Shown here: positions 35,067-42,613 of the stretch, piece after piece
Layout: each line of letters opens with the position of its first letter
Position numbering within the stretch: position 1 is the stretch's first letter
Assembly (NCBI GenBank): GCA_947626315.1
Contig: CANQRQ010000003.1
Coordinates: 1 to 64,000, forward strand
Reading direction: 5' to 3'
Source: an uncultured Oscillospiraceae bacterium
GTDB taxonomy: Bacteria; Bacillota; Clostridia; Oscillospirales; Oscillospiraceae
DNA: 64,000 nt
Made by a program: the position numbers and the translations under genes
Notes under the pieces: generated by a model
Database searches by the model: none
Seen by the model: only the letters and a program-made list of their open reading frames with translations
Told to the model about the DNA's origin: nothing

Positions 35067-35100
35067 GCTTCTTCCTCCTTCTCTTCTGGGGCCGGACGGC

Positions 35101-35601
35101 TTACAGGTCGATGGTGACGATCTTCAGGCCCTGGCGCCGGGCATATAAAAGGGTGCTCATGGTGCCGCCGGGGCTGCCGTTATAACAGGCCAGCACCAGC
35201 GAGGCATGGTCCACCATGTACCGGTTGCGCCGCTGCATACAGCCGGGGGAATAGGCCTCGCTTAAAACCGTCACCCTGTCGCAGGCGTCCAGCAGCTGAA
35301 AGTACCGCTGCCGCTGGGCGGCAGTCCACCGGTCCGCCTGGCTGCGGCAGGGCACCGCCGCCTCCAGGCTCACCTCCGGATGCCGGGCCCGCAGATCCAG
35401 CACCGCCTGGGCAAAATAACTGTCGCAGCCCAGGGCCATGCCGCAGAGGAAGGCCCGGTAGCCTGCCTCATAGATCCCCTCCAGGCGCAGAGCGATCTCC
35501 CTTTGCAGGGCGAGACAGCGCTCGTCCCCCTCCCGGCTGCCCCAGGGGAGCTTCTCCGGCCGGTGGCCTGTAAAGCAGCAGCTTTCTTCCCGGCAAGCCA
35601 T
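35101..35601 (-). CDS. SLOG-family protein (DUF1273/YpsA-like)
   Basis: A 166-residue protein starting CCFTGHRPEKLPWG, the hallmark of the SLOG/DUF1273 family, with a Rossmann-like continuation (FLCGMALGCDSYFAQAVLDL) and a nucleotide-binding end (ACYNGSPGGTMSTLLYARRQ). SLOG domains bind nucleotides or related ligands. The start is ATG 35601 preceded by GGAGGG; an upstream in-frame extension is rejected because it lacks SD and family similarity. It is divergent from the riboswitch-ribU unit. Confidence 0.82.
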   Translation of the reverse strand: MACREESCCFTGHRPEKLPWGSREGDERCLALQREIALRLEGIYEAGYRAFLCGMALGCDSYFAQAVLDLRARHPEVSLEAAVPCRSQADRWTAAQRQRYFQLLDACDRVTVLSEAYSPGCMQRRNRYMVDHASLVLACYNGSPGGTMSTLLYARRQGLKIVTIDL

Positions 35602-35660
35602 GGCGCGCCCTCCGTAAAACCCTAAAAAGAATAAATCTATTGTACACGAAAAAAAGGGAC

Positions 35661-35689
35661 TTGTCAAAACAGAACAGCGGTGCTATAAT
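35661..35689 (+). promoter_or_regulatory. Promoter of the FMN riboswitch-ribU transcript
   Basis: TTGTCA (35661-35666), 17-base spacer, TATAAT (35684-35689). Transcription would begin at the first base of the riboswitch P1 stem. Confidence 0.8.
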
Positions 35690-35694
35690 CAAGG

Positions 35695-35831
35695 CATCTT
35701 CAGGGCAGGGTGAAATTCCCGACCGGCGGTAAGGCAGAGGGGCCGCGCCCCCTTTGTCAAGTCCGCGAGCCGCAAGGCACGATCCGGTGCGATTCCGGAA
35801 CCGACAGTCAGAGTCTGGATGGAAGAAGATG
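35695..35831 (+). ncRNA. FMN riboswitch (RFN element)
   Basis: The conserved core is clear: ATCTTCAGGGCAGGGTGAAA at the 5' side, TTCCCGACCGGCGGT, a variable arm, GTCCGCGAGCC, GATCCGGTGCGATTCCGGAA, CCGACAGTCAGAGTCTGGAT and the closing GGAAGAAGAT that pairs with ATCTTC to form P1. It senses flavin mononucleotide and controls the ribU gene downstream by transcription attenuation through the terminator at 35868. Confidence 0.97.
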
Positions 35832-35867
35832 CGGGGAGCTTTTATTCCCGCCCCTTTTCGTATTTTA

Positions 35868-35900
35868 ACGCCCGAAGAATGATCTTCGGGCGTATTTTTT
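35868..35900 (+). terminator. Riboswitch-controlled attenuator
   Basis: ACGCCCGAAGA pairs with TCTTCGGGCGT over 11 bases around an ATGA loop, followed by ATTTTTT, 18 bases before the ribU start. Position between the FMN aptamer and ribU marks it as the expression platform. Confidence 0.92.
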
Positions 35901-35917
35901 GTTTGGAGGGAAAAAAC

Positions 35918-36580
35918 ATGGAAAAACAGAAAATGTCCACCCGTTATATGGCCGCTATCGCCATGTTCGCGGCGGTGTCCTACGTGGCCGTACTGGTGAG
36001 CAAGGTGATCCCGGATGTGATGGGCTTTTTGAGCTACGAGCCCAAGGACGCGGTGGTGGTCATCGCCGGGTTCATTTACGGGCCGGTGGCCAGCGTGCTG
36101 ATCTCGGTGATAGTCTCCTTTATCGAAATGATCACCATCAGCAGCACCGGCCCTTACGGCATGATCATGAACATCGTCTCCACCTGCGCCTTCTCCGTCC
36201 CCGCCGCCTGCCTGTATAAGCGCTTCCACTCCCAAAAGGGCGCCGTGGCGGGCCTGACCGTGGGCGTGGCGGTGCTGGCGGGGGTCATGGTGCTCTGGAA
36301 CTATATCATCACCCCGCTGTACATGGGCCAGCCCCGGGAGGTGGTGGCCTCCATGCTGGCCACCGTCTTCCTGCCCTTCAACCTGATCAAGGGCGGTATC
36401 AACGCGGGCCTGACCCTGCTGCTGTATAAGCCCGTGGTGGGCGCGCTGCGGAAGGCCAAGCTGGCGGAGCCCAGCAAGAGCGGGAAGAAGGGCGCCTTCA
36501 GCCCCGGCTTCACCATCTTCTCCGTGGCGGTGCTGGTCACCTTTATCCTCCTGTTTTTGGTGATGATCGGCGTGATCTGA
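35918..36580 (+). CDS. ribU: Riboflavin ECF transporter S component
   Basis: About 220 residues with five to six membrane segments and the RibU-type features TRYMAAIAMFAAVSYVAV, LSYEPKDAVVVIAGFIYGP and FNLIKGGINAGLTLLLY. It captures riboflavin and works with the shared EcfA-A'-T module encoded elsewhere. The FMN riboswitch immediately upstream confirms the substrate. Start ATG 35918 follows SD GGAGGG and the attenuator. The 3' end overlaps the convergent flippase gene by 38 bases. Confidence 0.95.
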   Translation: MEKQKMSTRYMAAIAMFAAVSYVAVLVSKVIPDVMGFLSYEPKDAVVVIAGFIYGPVASVLISVIVSFIEMITISSTGPYGMIMNIVSTCAFSVPAACLYKRFHSQKGAVAGLTVGVAVLAGVMVLWNYIITPLYMGQPREVVASMLATVFLPFNLIKGGINAGLTLLLYKPVVGALRKAKLAEPSKSGKKGAFSPGFTIFSVAVLVTFILLFLVMIGVI

Positions 36581-37901
36581 GCGCCGGCAGGAAGCGCAGC
36601 CCCGTGAGCTTTTGCAGCCGCCGCAGGCTCAGCAGGAAGTTGAAGAGCTCCGTGGCGTAGATGAGGGCAATGTAGCCGGCCAGGGCGTAGCGGGGCAGCA
36701 GCTGCCACACCAGCAGCAGGCCCAGCAGCGCGTCCAGAATGTTGATCCCCATGCACCAGACCTGGTCCCCCAGGCCCTTCAGGCAGCCGTCCACGGCCAT
36801 GTCCGTGTACATGACGGGCACCAGAGGGGCCAGGATCCGAATAAACTGGCCCGCCTCGCCGCTTTTGTAGACGGCCAGGCCCAGCATATCCGCGCAGAGG
36901 AAGAGAAAAGCGCCCACGGCGGCGGAGAAGCCCAGGCTCAGCCGGAACAGACCCAGGGCGGAGCGGCGGATGCCCGCCCCGTCCCGGCGGACCTGGGCCT
37001 CCGTCAGTTCCGGGACGATCAGCTCCGCCGCCGCGGACACCACGCAGGAGGGGAAGAACAGAATAGGCAGCACCATGCCCTGGATGGTCCCGTAACCGGA
37101 GAGGGCTCCGTCCGCCGAATACCCGGCGGATTTGAGCCCCCGGGGGACCAGCAGGTGCTGCAGGGTGGTCAGGGCGCTGCGGGCATAGGCCGACACCGCC
37201 AGGGGCAGCGCGATCTTCAGCATCCGCCCGGTGATGCCGCCGGTGGGGACCGCCTCCCCGTAATGCCGCCGCCGGTCGTGGAGATAGGCTGTAACCATAA
37301 GAAAGAGCGAGAGAAAATCCGCCGCGAGCCGCCCCAGGGTGACCGCGGCGCAGCTTTTTTCAATGTCCGCCGCCGGGGCCAGGTCCAGGCACAGAGCCAC
37401 CAGGACAATGCCGGAGAGCTGCTCGATCAGATGCACCAGCGTGGGCTTCCAGACCCGGCCGCAGGCGGTGAAATACCCGGAGATGGAGGCGCACAGGGAG
37501 ACGCAGGGCATGCCCAGGGCGGCGATGCGCAGGGAGAGGACGGTCCGGGCGTCCCCGATCCAGAGAAAGCCGATGGGCTCCGCCAGCGCCCAGAGGATGG
37601 CCGCGGCGGCCAGGCCGAAAAAGGAGCCGTAGGCCGCGCAGCGGCCCATGGCCGCGCCGATGCCGCCGGCGTTGTCCCCGCCCAGCTCCTCGGCCACCAG
37701 CCGGGTGGAGGCAAAGCGGATGCCGGAGATGGCGAAGGTGGCCAGCAGGTTGGTGACCGAGCCCACCAGCTGGTACAGGCCGATCCCCGCCGGGCCGATC
37801 CGCCCCACCAGCCACACCTGAAACGCCATGCCGATGCAGCTCATCAGCAGCGAGGAGCAGGTGAGCAGGGCGGTGTTGTAAATCAGACGTCTGTGCCCCA
37901 T
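36543..37901 (-). CDS. SpoVB/MurJ-like polysaccharide flippase family protein
   Basis: A 452-residue membrane protein with about 12-14 hydrophobic segments in the MOP flippase pattern. The N-terminus IYNTALLTCSSLLMSCIGMA and the segment GRIGPAGIGLYQLVGSV are typical of SpoVB-like proteins that flip lipid-linked sugars or act in spore cortex assembly. It stands alone, divergent from the cytidylate-kinase-like gene and tail-to-tail overlapping ribU. Exact role is not readable. Confidence 0.85.
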   Translation of the reverse strand: MGHRRLIYNTALLTCSSLLMSCIGMAFQVWLVGRIGPAGIGLYQLVGSVTNLLATFAISGIRFASTRLVAEELGGDNAGGIGAAMGRCAAYGSFFGLAAAAILWALAEPIGFLWIGDARTVLSLRIAALGMPCVSLCASISGYFTACGRVWKPTLVHLIEQLSGIVLVALCLDLAPAADIEKSCAAVTLGRLAADFLSLFLMVTAYLHDRRRHYGEAVPTGGITGRMLKIALPLAVSAYARSALTTLQHLLVPRGLKSAGYSADGALSGYGTIQGMVLPILFFPSCVVSAAAELIVPELTEAQVRRDGAGIRRSALGLFRLSLGFSAAVGAFLFLCADMLGLAVYKSGEAGQFIRILAPLVPVMYTDMAVDGCLKGLGDQVWCMGINILDALLGLLLVWQLLPRYALAGYIALIYATELFNFLLSLRRLQKLTGLRFLPALRSRRSSPKTGG

Positions 37902-37992
37902 GGCTTGCCTCCTTCCGTCAGGACATTCTATGCGTGCCCCCGGGCCTGACAGAAGCGCGGCCGGCCCTTCTGGAGAAAAGAACGGCTTCCCC

Positions 37993-38021
37993 TTGCAAGA
38001 TGGGGCGATTGATGCTAAAAT
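37993..38021 (+). promoter_or_regulatory. Promoter of the cytidylate-kinase-like gene
   Basis: TTGCAA (37993-37998), 17-base spacer, TAAAAT (38016-38021), about 50 bases before ATG 38072. Confidence 0.55.
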
Positions 38022-38071
38022 AAAGACAGGGACAGACGTCCGAAAGACAAAGGATACGGAGGGGAAGAGAC

Positions 38072-38665
38072 ATGCTGATCACATTGGGAAGGCAGCACGG
38101 CAGCGGGGGGCACGATATCGCCCGCGCCCTGGCCGACGAGCTGGGCTACGCCTGCTATGACAAGGAAATCGTGGACCACGCGGCGGAGAATTCCGCCTTC
38201 AGCAAGGAAATTTTTGCCTCCTATGACGAGCGGCGGGTGGCCTCCTACGCCATGCCCGCGCCCCATTTCTTCGGCGTGCACGAGGGCTTCCGGCTGAACA
38301 TGCAGGTGGCCGCCGCCCAGTTTGAGGCGATCCGAATGCTGGCCGACCGGGGCAACGGCATTTTCGTGGGCCGCTGCGCGGACTATGTGCTCCGAAACCG
38401 GAGCGGCCTGGTGCGGGTGTTCATCATGGCGGACGAGGAGTTTAGGGTGAAGACCATGATGGGCCGCCGGAACCTGACGGAAGAGCAGGCCAGGAAGCTG
38501 ATCAAAGAGGTGGACAAGGACCGGTCCAGCTACTATAAATACTATACCGACCAGTCCTGGGGCCATATGGAGAACTATGACCTGTGCATCAACAGCAGCC
38601 GCACCGGCGTGGATGGCGCGGTGCAGGTGATCAAGGCCTATCTGAACGCCTGCGGCGAAGGATGA
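38072..38665 (+). CDS. Cytidylate kinase-like family protein
   Basis: A 197-residue P-loop protein starting MLITLGRQHGSGGHDIARAL, in which QHGSGG replaces the standard Walker A of Cmk; this is the signature of the 'cytidylate kinase-like' family common in Firmicutes. VGRCADYVLR and a lid-like REHR-type segment (MGRRNLTEEQARKLIKEVDK) are also present. Its true substrate is unknown. Its stop overlaps the start of yfhO (ATGA). Confidence 0.85.
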   Translation: MLITLGRQHGSGGHDIARALADELGYACYDKEIVDHAAENSAFSKEIFASYDERRVASYAMPAPHFFGVHEGFRLNMQVAAAQFEAIRMLADRGNGIFVGRCADYVLRNRSGLVRVFIMADEEFRVKTMMGRRNLTEEQARKLIKEVDKDRSSYYKYYTDQSWGHMENYDLCINSSRTGVDGAVQVIKAYLNACGEG

Positions 38666-41496
38666 AGGACGGCAAAAGCCGCAAAAGAGGAGTGAGTCTG
38701 TTGGACGGACATAGGGAGCCGGTAATCGAAGGGCGGGAAAAAAACGCCCGCGAAAGACGGCTGCTGTGCGCCGCCTTCGGGCTCACCTTCTTTATGTGGC
38801 TGCTGGTCTGCGCCCTGCGGGGGATCGCTCCGTTTGGGAACCACATTCTGCTCTTTTCCGACAGCTATACCCAGTACATCTGCTTTTGGGCCTACTTCCG
38901 GGACCTGCTTCTGGGGAAGCAGGACCTGTTCTACGCCCTGGAGAAGACCGTGGGCGGCAATGTTATGGGCCTCTTCGCCTATTATGGAGCCAGCCCCTTC
39001 AATCTGCTGTACCTGCTGGCGCCGGTGGAAAAGCTGCCGCTGGTGTTCCACCTGATCGTGCTGCTGAAGCTGAGCTGCTGCAGCCTGACCCTGGGGCTGT
39101 ATTTCAAAAACACCGGAGGGCTCTATGCCCGGGACCTGCTGCTCACTGCGGCCTACGCCTTCTGCGCCTATACCGTCAGCTACTTCTGGTCCGCCATGTG
39201 GCTGGACGCGGTGATCCTTTTGCCCCTGGTGGCGCTGGGCCTGCGGCGGATCTTCAGCGGCGGCCGGGTCTGGCTTTATCTGTGGTCCCTGGCCGGGAGC
39301 ATTGTCTGCAACTATTATACCGGCTATATGCTCTGCCTGTTTTCGGTGCTGTACGCGCTGGTGCTGGCGTTCAACCGGGCGGAGAGCTGGAAAAAGCTCC
39401 CCTGGCGGGAGACAGGCGCTTTCACCCTGGCCTCTCTGGCGGCGGGCGGGCTGTCCGCGGGGATCCTGCTGCCGGCGCTGCTGTCCATGGAGGGCGGAAA
39501 AGCGAAGCCCTTTGGGGCCCTCTTCAGCTGGTACACCTATTCCACTTCCCTGAAAATTTTGGAGCGGATCTGCCCGGAGCGGGCGGCAGAATTTGACGGC
39601 CTGGTAAAATATGTGCTGCTGGTCCTGCTGCTGGCGGCCTTGATCCTGGCTGCGCTGACGGTATGGCTGCTCAGCTCCAGGCGGGTCCGGCCCTGGGTGA
39701 AAGCTGTTTTTTGCGCCGGGCTGGCGGCCCTGGCCCTGGCCTACGCAGGCGCTTTTGAGGAGGAGACCCCCTTCCTGCACAAGCTGCTGGTGGGCTTCTC
39801 CAGCTTTTATGAGATCATGGACGGGCAGCCCAATCTCTGGACAGGGCTTTTGCCGCTGGTGTTGGCCCTGGCCTATTTCCTGAACAAAAAAATTCCGGGC
39901 CGGGAGCGGTGGAGCTCCCTGGCCCTGCTGCTGGTCCTGCTGTTCTCCATGCGGCTGTATGTGCCCAACCTGATCTGGCACGGATTTACAGAGAACAACA
40001 GCTTTAATTACCGTTATTCCTTCCTGCTTTCCTTCTGCCTGCTGACGCTGGCCAAGAGGGAGCTGGACAGCCTGGAGAGCTTCCGGCTCCGGCACGGGGC
40101 ATTCGCCCTGGGCGCGGCGGCGCTGCTGGTCTTTTTGGCGAAGCGGGCGTATCCGCCGCTGGCGGAGGACTGGTACTATGCTCTTGCGCTGGCCGCGGTC
40201 CTGGGGTTCAGCGCCGCGCTGTACGCGCTGCCCAGGCTGGGCAAAAAGGGCAGGACCGCGCTCTGGACGGCTGTGGCCGCTGCGCATCTGCTGAGTTTGG
40301 CCTATCCCCTGTATGTCACCATGTCTAACCTGGAGGACCATTTCCGTGAGCCTTACTCCTCCTATCAGAATATGGTCCTGGATGGAAAGAAAAAGCGGGC
40401 GGCGGTGGAGAACGGCCGGGGAGATTTGTTCAGGGCGCGCCTCGGAGGCGGCATGAACGGTCCTATGCTGATCGGCTACAATGGACTGACCCACTTCAGC
40501 TCTACCGAGAGTAAGGACGCGATCAGTTTCCTGTCCGCTATGGGGATCGATTCCAGCGGCGTCTGGGCCAGCGCGGACGACGGCTCCACCCGGGCATTTG
40601 ACAGTCTGATGGGCCTGCGCTATCTGACCGGCGGCACTTATACGGGAGAGTTTGAAACGCTCGGAGATTCCGGTGTCTATGAGAACCAGTACGCCCTGCC
40701 TCTGGCCTTTCTGAGCACCGGCACCGGGGGCGAGGACTTCTCCCTGGGCTGGGACCCCTTTGAAAACCTGAACCGGGCGTACCGGGCCCTGTGCCCGGAG
40801 CTGGGTCTGGACATCTTTACCCCGGCCCGGTTCCAGCGCCTGGGAGACCAGGGGCTGATCGAGACGGAGCACGGCTATGTCACCGCGCCCGGAGAGAGCG
40901 CCGGCCGGATCGATTACGCGGTCTGGACAGAGAAGGGAGATCCGCTGTATTTCTATTTCCGGGGCGGCGCGTTCCAGGGGGTGGAGGTCTGGCTGAATGA
41001 GACAAGGTATGCCAGCCCCGCTTATGTGTATGACTGGCATACCGCGGCTTTGGGGGCCTATGCGCCTGGGGAGGAGCTGCGGCTGTCTCTCCGCACGTCA
41101 GGGCGAAACCCGGAATTGGCGATTCCGGATTCGCCTCTGCTGTACACGGAGAGCGGGGAGGCTCTGGCCGCCTATCGGACGGCGCTCTGCGCCCGGCCCG
41201 TGACCATGGAGAGCGGGACGGATTCCCACTTCCTCTTCCGTGCTGACGCCGGCCAGGGGCAGAGCCTGATCTTCACTGTGCCCTGGGAGAAAAACTGGCA
41301 TGTGACGGTGGACGGGGCGCCGGCAGAGACGGAGAAGGCGCTGGGTTTCCTGATGGCTGTCCCGCTTGCCCCCGGCGAGCACACGATAGAGCTGCGCTAT
41401 GTCCCGCCTGGGCTCCGGGCCGGGCTCACCGTCAGCGCGCTGGCAGGCGTCGCCCTGGCGGCCGCCTGGGCGCTGGGCAGACGAAAAAGGAAATAA
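38662..41496 (+). CDS. YfhO-family membrane protein
   Basis: A 944-residue protein: cytoplasmic basic start, about 12 membrane segments in the first two thirds (beginning AAFGLTFFMWLLVCALRGIA), then a large extracytoplasmic region and a final helix (LTVSALAGVALAAAWALG). The FSDSYTQYICFWAYFRDLL and ENNSFNYRYSFLLSFCLL segments are typical of YfhO, which supports glycosylation of lipoteichoic or wall polymers with lipid-linked sugars. The start overlaps the preceding stop. It ends at a 34-base perfect palindrome terminator. Confidence 0.87.
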   Translation: MKDGKSRKRGVSLLDGHREPVIEGREKNARERRLLCAAFGLTFFMWLLVCALRGIAPFGNHILLFSDSYTQYICFWAYFRDLLLGKQDLFYALEKTVGGNVMGLFAYYGASPFNLLYLLAPVEKLPLVFHLIVLLKLSCCSLTLGLYFKNTGGLYARDLLLTAAYAFCAYTVSYFWSAMWLDAVILLPLVALGLRRIFSGGRVWLYLWSLAGSIVCNYYTGYMLCLFSVLYALVLAFNRAESWKKLPWRETGAFTLASLAAGGLSAGILLPALLSMEGGKAKPFGALFSWYTYSTSLKILERICPERAAEFDGLVKYVLLVLLLAALILAALTVWLLSSRRVRPWVKAVFCAGLAALALAYAGAFEEETPFLHKLLVGFSSFYEIMDGQPNLWTGLLPLVLALAYFLNKKIPGRERWSSLALLLVLLFSMRLYVPNLIWHGFTENNSFNYRYSFLLSFCLLTLAKRELDSLESFRLRHGAFALGAAALLVFLAKRAYPPLAEDWYYALALAAVLGFSAALYALPRLGKKGRTALWTAVAAAHLLSLAYPLYVTMSNLEDHFREPYSSYQNMVLDGKKKRAAVENGRGDLFRARLGGGMNGPMLIGYNGLTHFSSTESKDAISFLSAMGIDSSGVWASADDGSTRAFDSLMGLRYLTGGTYTGEFETLGDSGVYENQYALPLAFLSTGTGGEDFSLGWDPFENLNRAYRALCPELGLDIFTPARFQRLGDQGLIETEHGYVTAPGESAGRIDYAVWTEKGDPLYFYFRGGAFQGVEVWLNETRYASPAYVYDWHTAALGAYAPGEELRLSLRTSGRNPELAIPDSPLLYTESGEALAAYRTALCARPVTMESGTDSHFLFRADAGQGQSLIFTVPWEKNWHVTVDGAPAETEKALGFLMAVPLAPGEHTIELRYVPPGLRAGLTVSALAGVALAAAWALGRRKRK

Positions 41497-41500
41497 AAAA

Positions 41501-41534
41501 AGCATTGGCCCCGCGGCGCCGCGGGGCCAATGCT
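41501..41534 (+). terminator. Perfect palindromic terminator of yfhO
   Basis: AGCATTGGCCCCGCGGC is followed at once by its exact complement. Minus-strand reading is followed by TTTTTTT; a near copy of the arm (AGCATTGGTCCC / GGGGCCAATGCT) sits at 41741-41771 at the other end of the intergenic element. Confidence 0.7.
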
Positions 41535-41540
41535 GAGACT

Positions 41541-41714
41541 GTCAAAAAAGGGCCTTGGCCCTTTTTTGACAAAGGGGCTGCAGCCCGCTGCAGCGCACGA
41601 CAAAACCCGTCAAAGACGGGTTTTGCGCACGTTTGCGGGCTGAGAAGTGTTTTTTCCGACGTACACGCCGCCGGAAAAAACGATCTGACTGCTTTCGCGC
41701 CTGCGGGCGCGAAA
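41541..41714 (-). repeat. Structured intergenic element, copy 1
   Basis: Read on the minus strand it contains stem A (TTTCGCGCC / GGCGCGAAA, 41693-41714), stem B (TTTTTTCCG / CGGAAAAAA, 41650-41680), stem C (CAGCCCGC / GCGGGCTG, 41581-41642) with inner stem C' (AAAACCCGTC / GACGGGTTTT, 41602-41624), and stem D (GTCAAAAAAGGGCC / GGCCCTTTTTTGAC, 41541-41570). The same order occurs in copy 2 at 52435-52654 with compensatory changes in A, C' and D. No coding capacity is apparent. Confidence 0.75.
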
Positions 41715-41740
41715 CTCTGCGAGGCTGTTTTGTCAAACTG

Positions 41741-41771
41741 AGCATTGGTCCCGCACAGTGGGGCCAATGCT
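41741..41771 (-). terminator. Terminator of the TetR gene at the far end of the element
   Basis: AGCATTGGTCCC pairs with GGGGCCAATGCT around GCACAGT right next to the TetR stop codon. It mirrors the yfhO terminator arms at 41501-41534. Confidence 0.55.
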
Positions 41772-42374
41772 TTATTCCATATCTTTTTGCTGGAAGAAGC
41801 TCTCCAGGATCGCCCGGACGGAGCGGTACAGATAGGGCTTATAGGTCTCCAGATCCGTGGGGTTCTGCTCCAGGATCACGCTGTGGATCGAAGAGCCCAC
41901 CAGCTCGGTGACGGTGTAGATCAGCAGGACCATGTCCTGCCGGCTCAGGTCCGGCCGCCCCAGAAGCTGCTGGAAGACGCCGATGTAATCCGTCTCCGAC
42001 TTGCTCAGGGCCCCCTGGAAAATGCCCCAGCTCAGGTTTTTGCTGATAAAGCGGAGGATGATGGGGTTTTGGGAGATCTGGTCGAGAATGTCTTCAATAA
42101 TGGCGAGGATCCGGTCTGTTGGAGCGTCAAAGCGCTGATAGTCCGAGTGGGCCAGGGCATGGTCAAACAGATGCTCCGCCTTCCGAACGATCAGCCGGTT
42201 CTGAAGGTCGTACTTGTCCCGAAAATAGAGGTAGAAGGTGCCCTTGGCCACGTTGGCCCGCTCCACAATGTCCGCGATGGAGGTCTTGGAGATGCCCTTG
42301 GTGGTGAAGAGCTCATAGGCCGTGTCCAGCAGGTTCTTCTCCTTCTGCAGCTTGTTCGCCTCAACTTTTCCCAT
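41772..42374 (-). CDS. TetR/AcrR family regulator of the MMPL operon
   Basis: A 200-residue TetR protein: HTH with NLLDTAYELFTTKGISKTSI, then ADIVERANVAKGTFYLYFRD, the classic TetR pattern, and a helical C-terminal domain. It is divergent from the MMPL/YhgE-like operon. The intergenic DNA carries four copies of a TGACC-type palindrome, so it is the probable repressor of that operon and of itself. Confidence 0.9.
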   Translation of the reverse strand: MGKVEANKLQKEKNLLDTAYELFTTKGISKTSIADIVERANVAKGTFYLYFRDKYDLQNRLIVRKAEHLFDHALAHSDYQRFDAPTDRILAIIEDILDQISQNPIILRFISKNLSWGIFQGALSKSETDYIGVFQQLLGRPDLSRQDMVLLIYTVTELVGSSIHSVILEQNPTDLETYKPYLYRSVRAILESFFQQKDME

Positions 42375-42459
42375 ATTTTCACCCCTTTTTCCCGCATAAA
42401 AATCCCTTATTTATCATGATAAAAGACTTTTGCCCGCTTGTCAAATCTTTTTTGCACTC

Positions 42460-42600
42460 AAAAATGACCAAAAGTCAATTTCTGCAACCCGGGCCTTTTG
42501 TAAAAATGACCAAAGTTCATTTTTTGAAGCCGCAGGTATTGACTGTTGGTCATTTTTGTGCTATCCTCCTCTTAGAAAATGACGGACGGTCATTTTTGAA
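42460..42600. promoter_or_regulatory. Four TGACC/GGTCA operator sites and MMPL promoter
   Basis: Sites: 42460-42481 (AAAAATGACCAAAAGTCA), 42502-42526 (AAAAATGACCAAAGTTCATT), 42539-42558 (TTGACTGTTGGTCATTTTTG) and 42576-42596 (AAAATGACGGACGGTCATTT). The shared half-site is AAAAATGACC. The promoter TTGACT (42539-42544), 17-base spacer, TATCCT (42562-42567) is embedded in the third site, and the fourth covers the transcript start, so bound repressor would block transcription. Confidence 0.82.
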
Positions 42601-42613
42601 AGGAGGAGCGCTT

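Noticed and set aside
41432-41767. Small open frames within the structured element (also 52360-52780)
   Set aside because: Translations of the two copies look alike, but this follows from the repeated DNA. Compensated stem changes and lack of SD argue for structure rather than protein.
42416-42613. Longer N-terminus for the MMPL transporter
   Set aside because: The upstream in-frame region is the operator/promoter DNA, and the AGGAGG site directly precedes ATG 42614.
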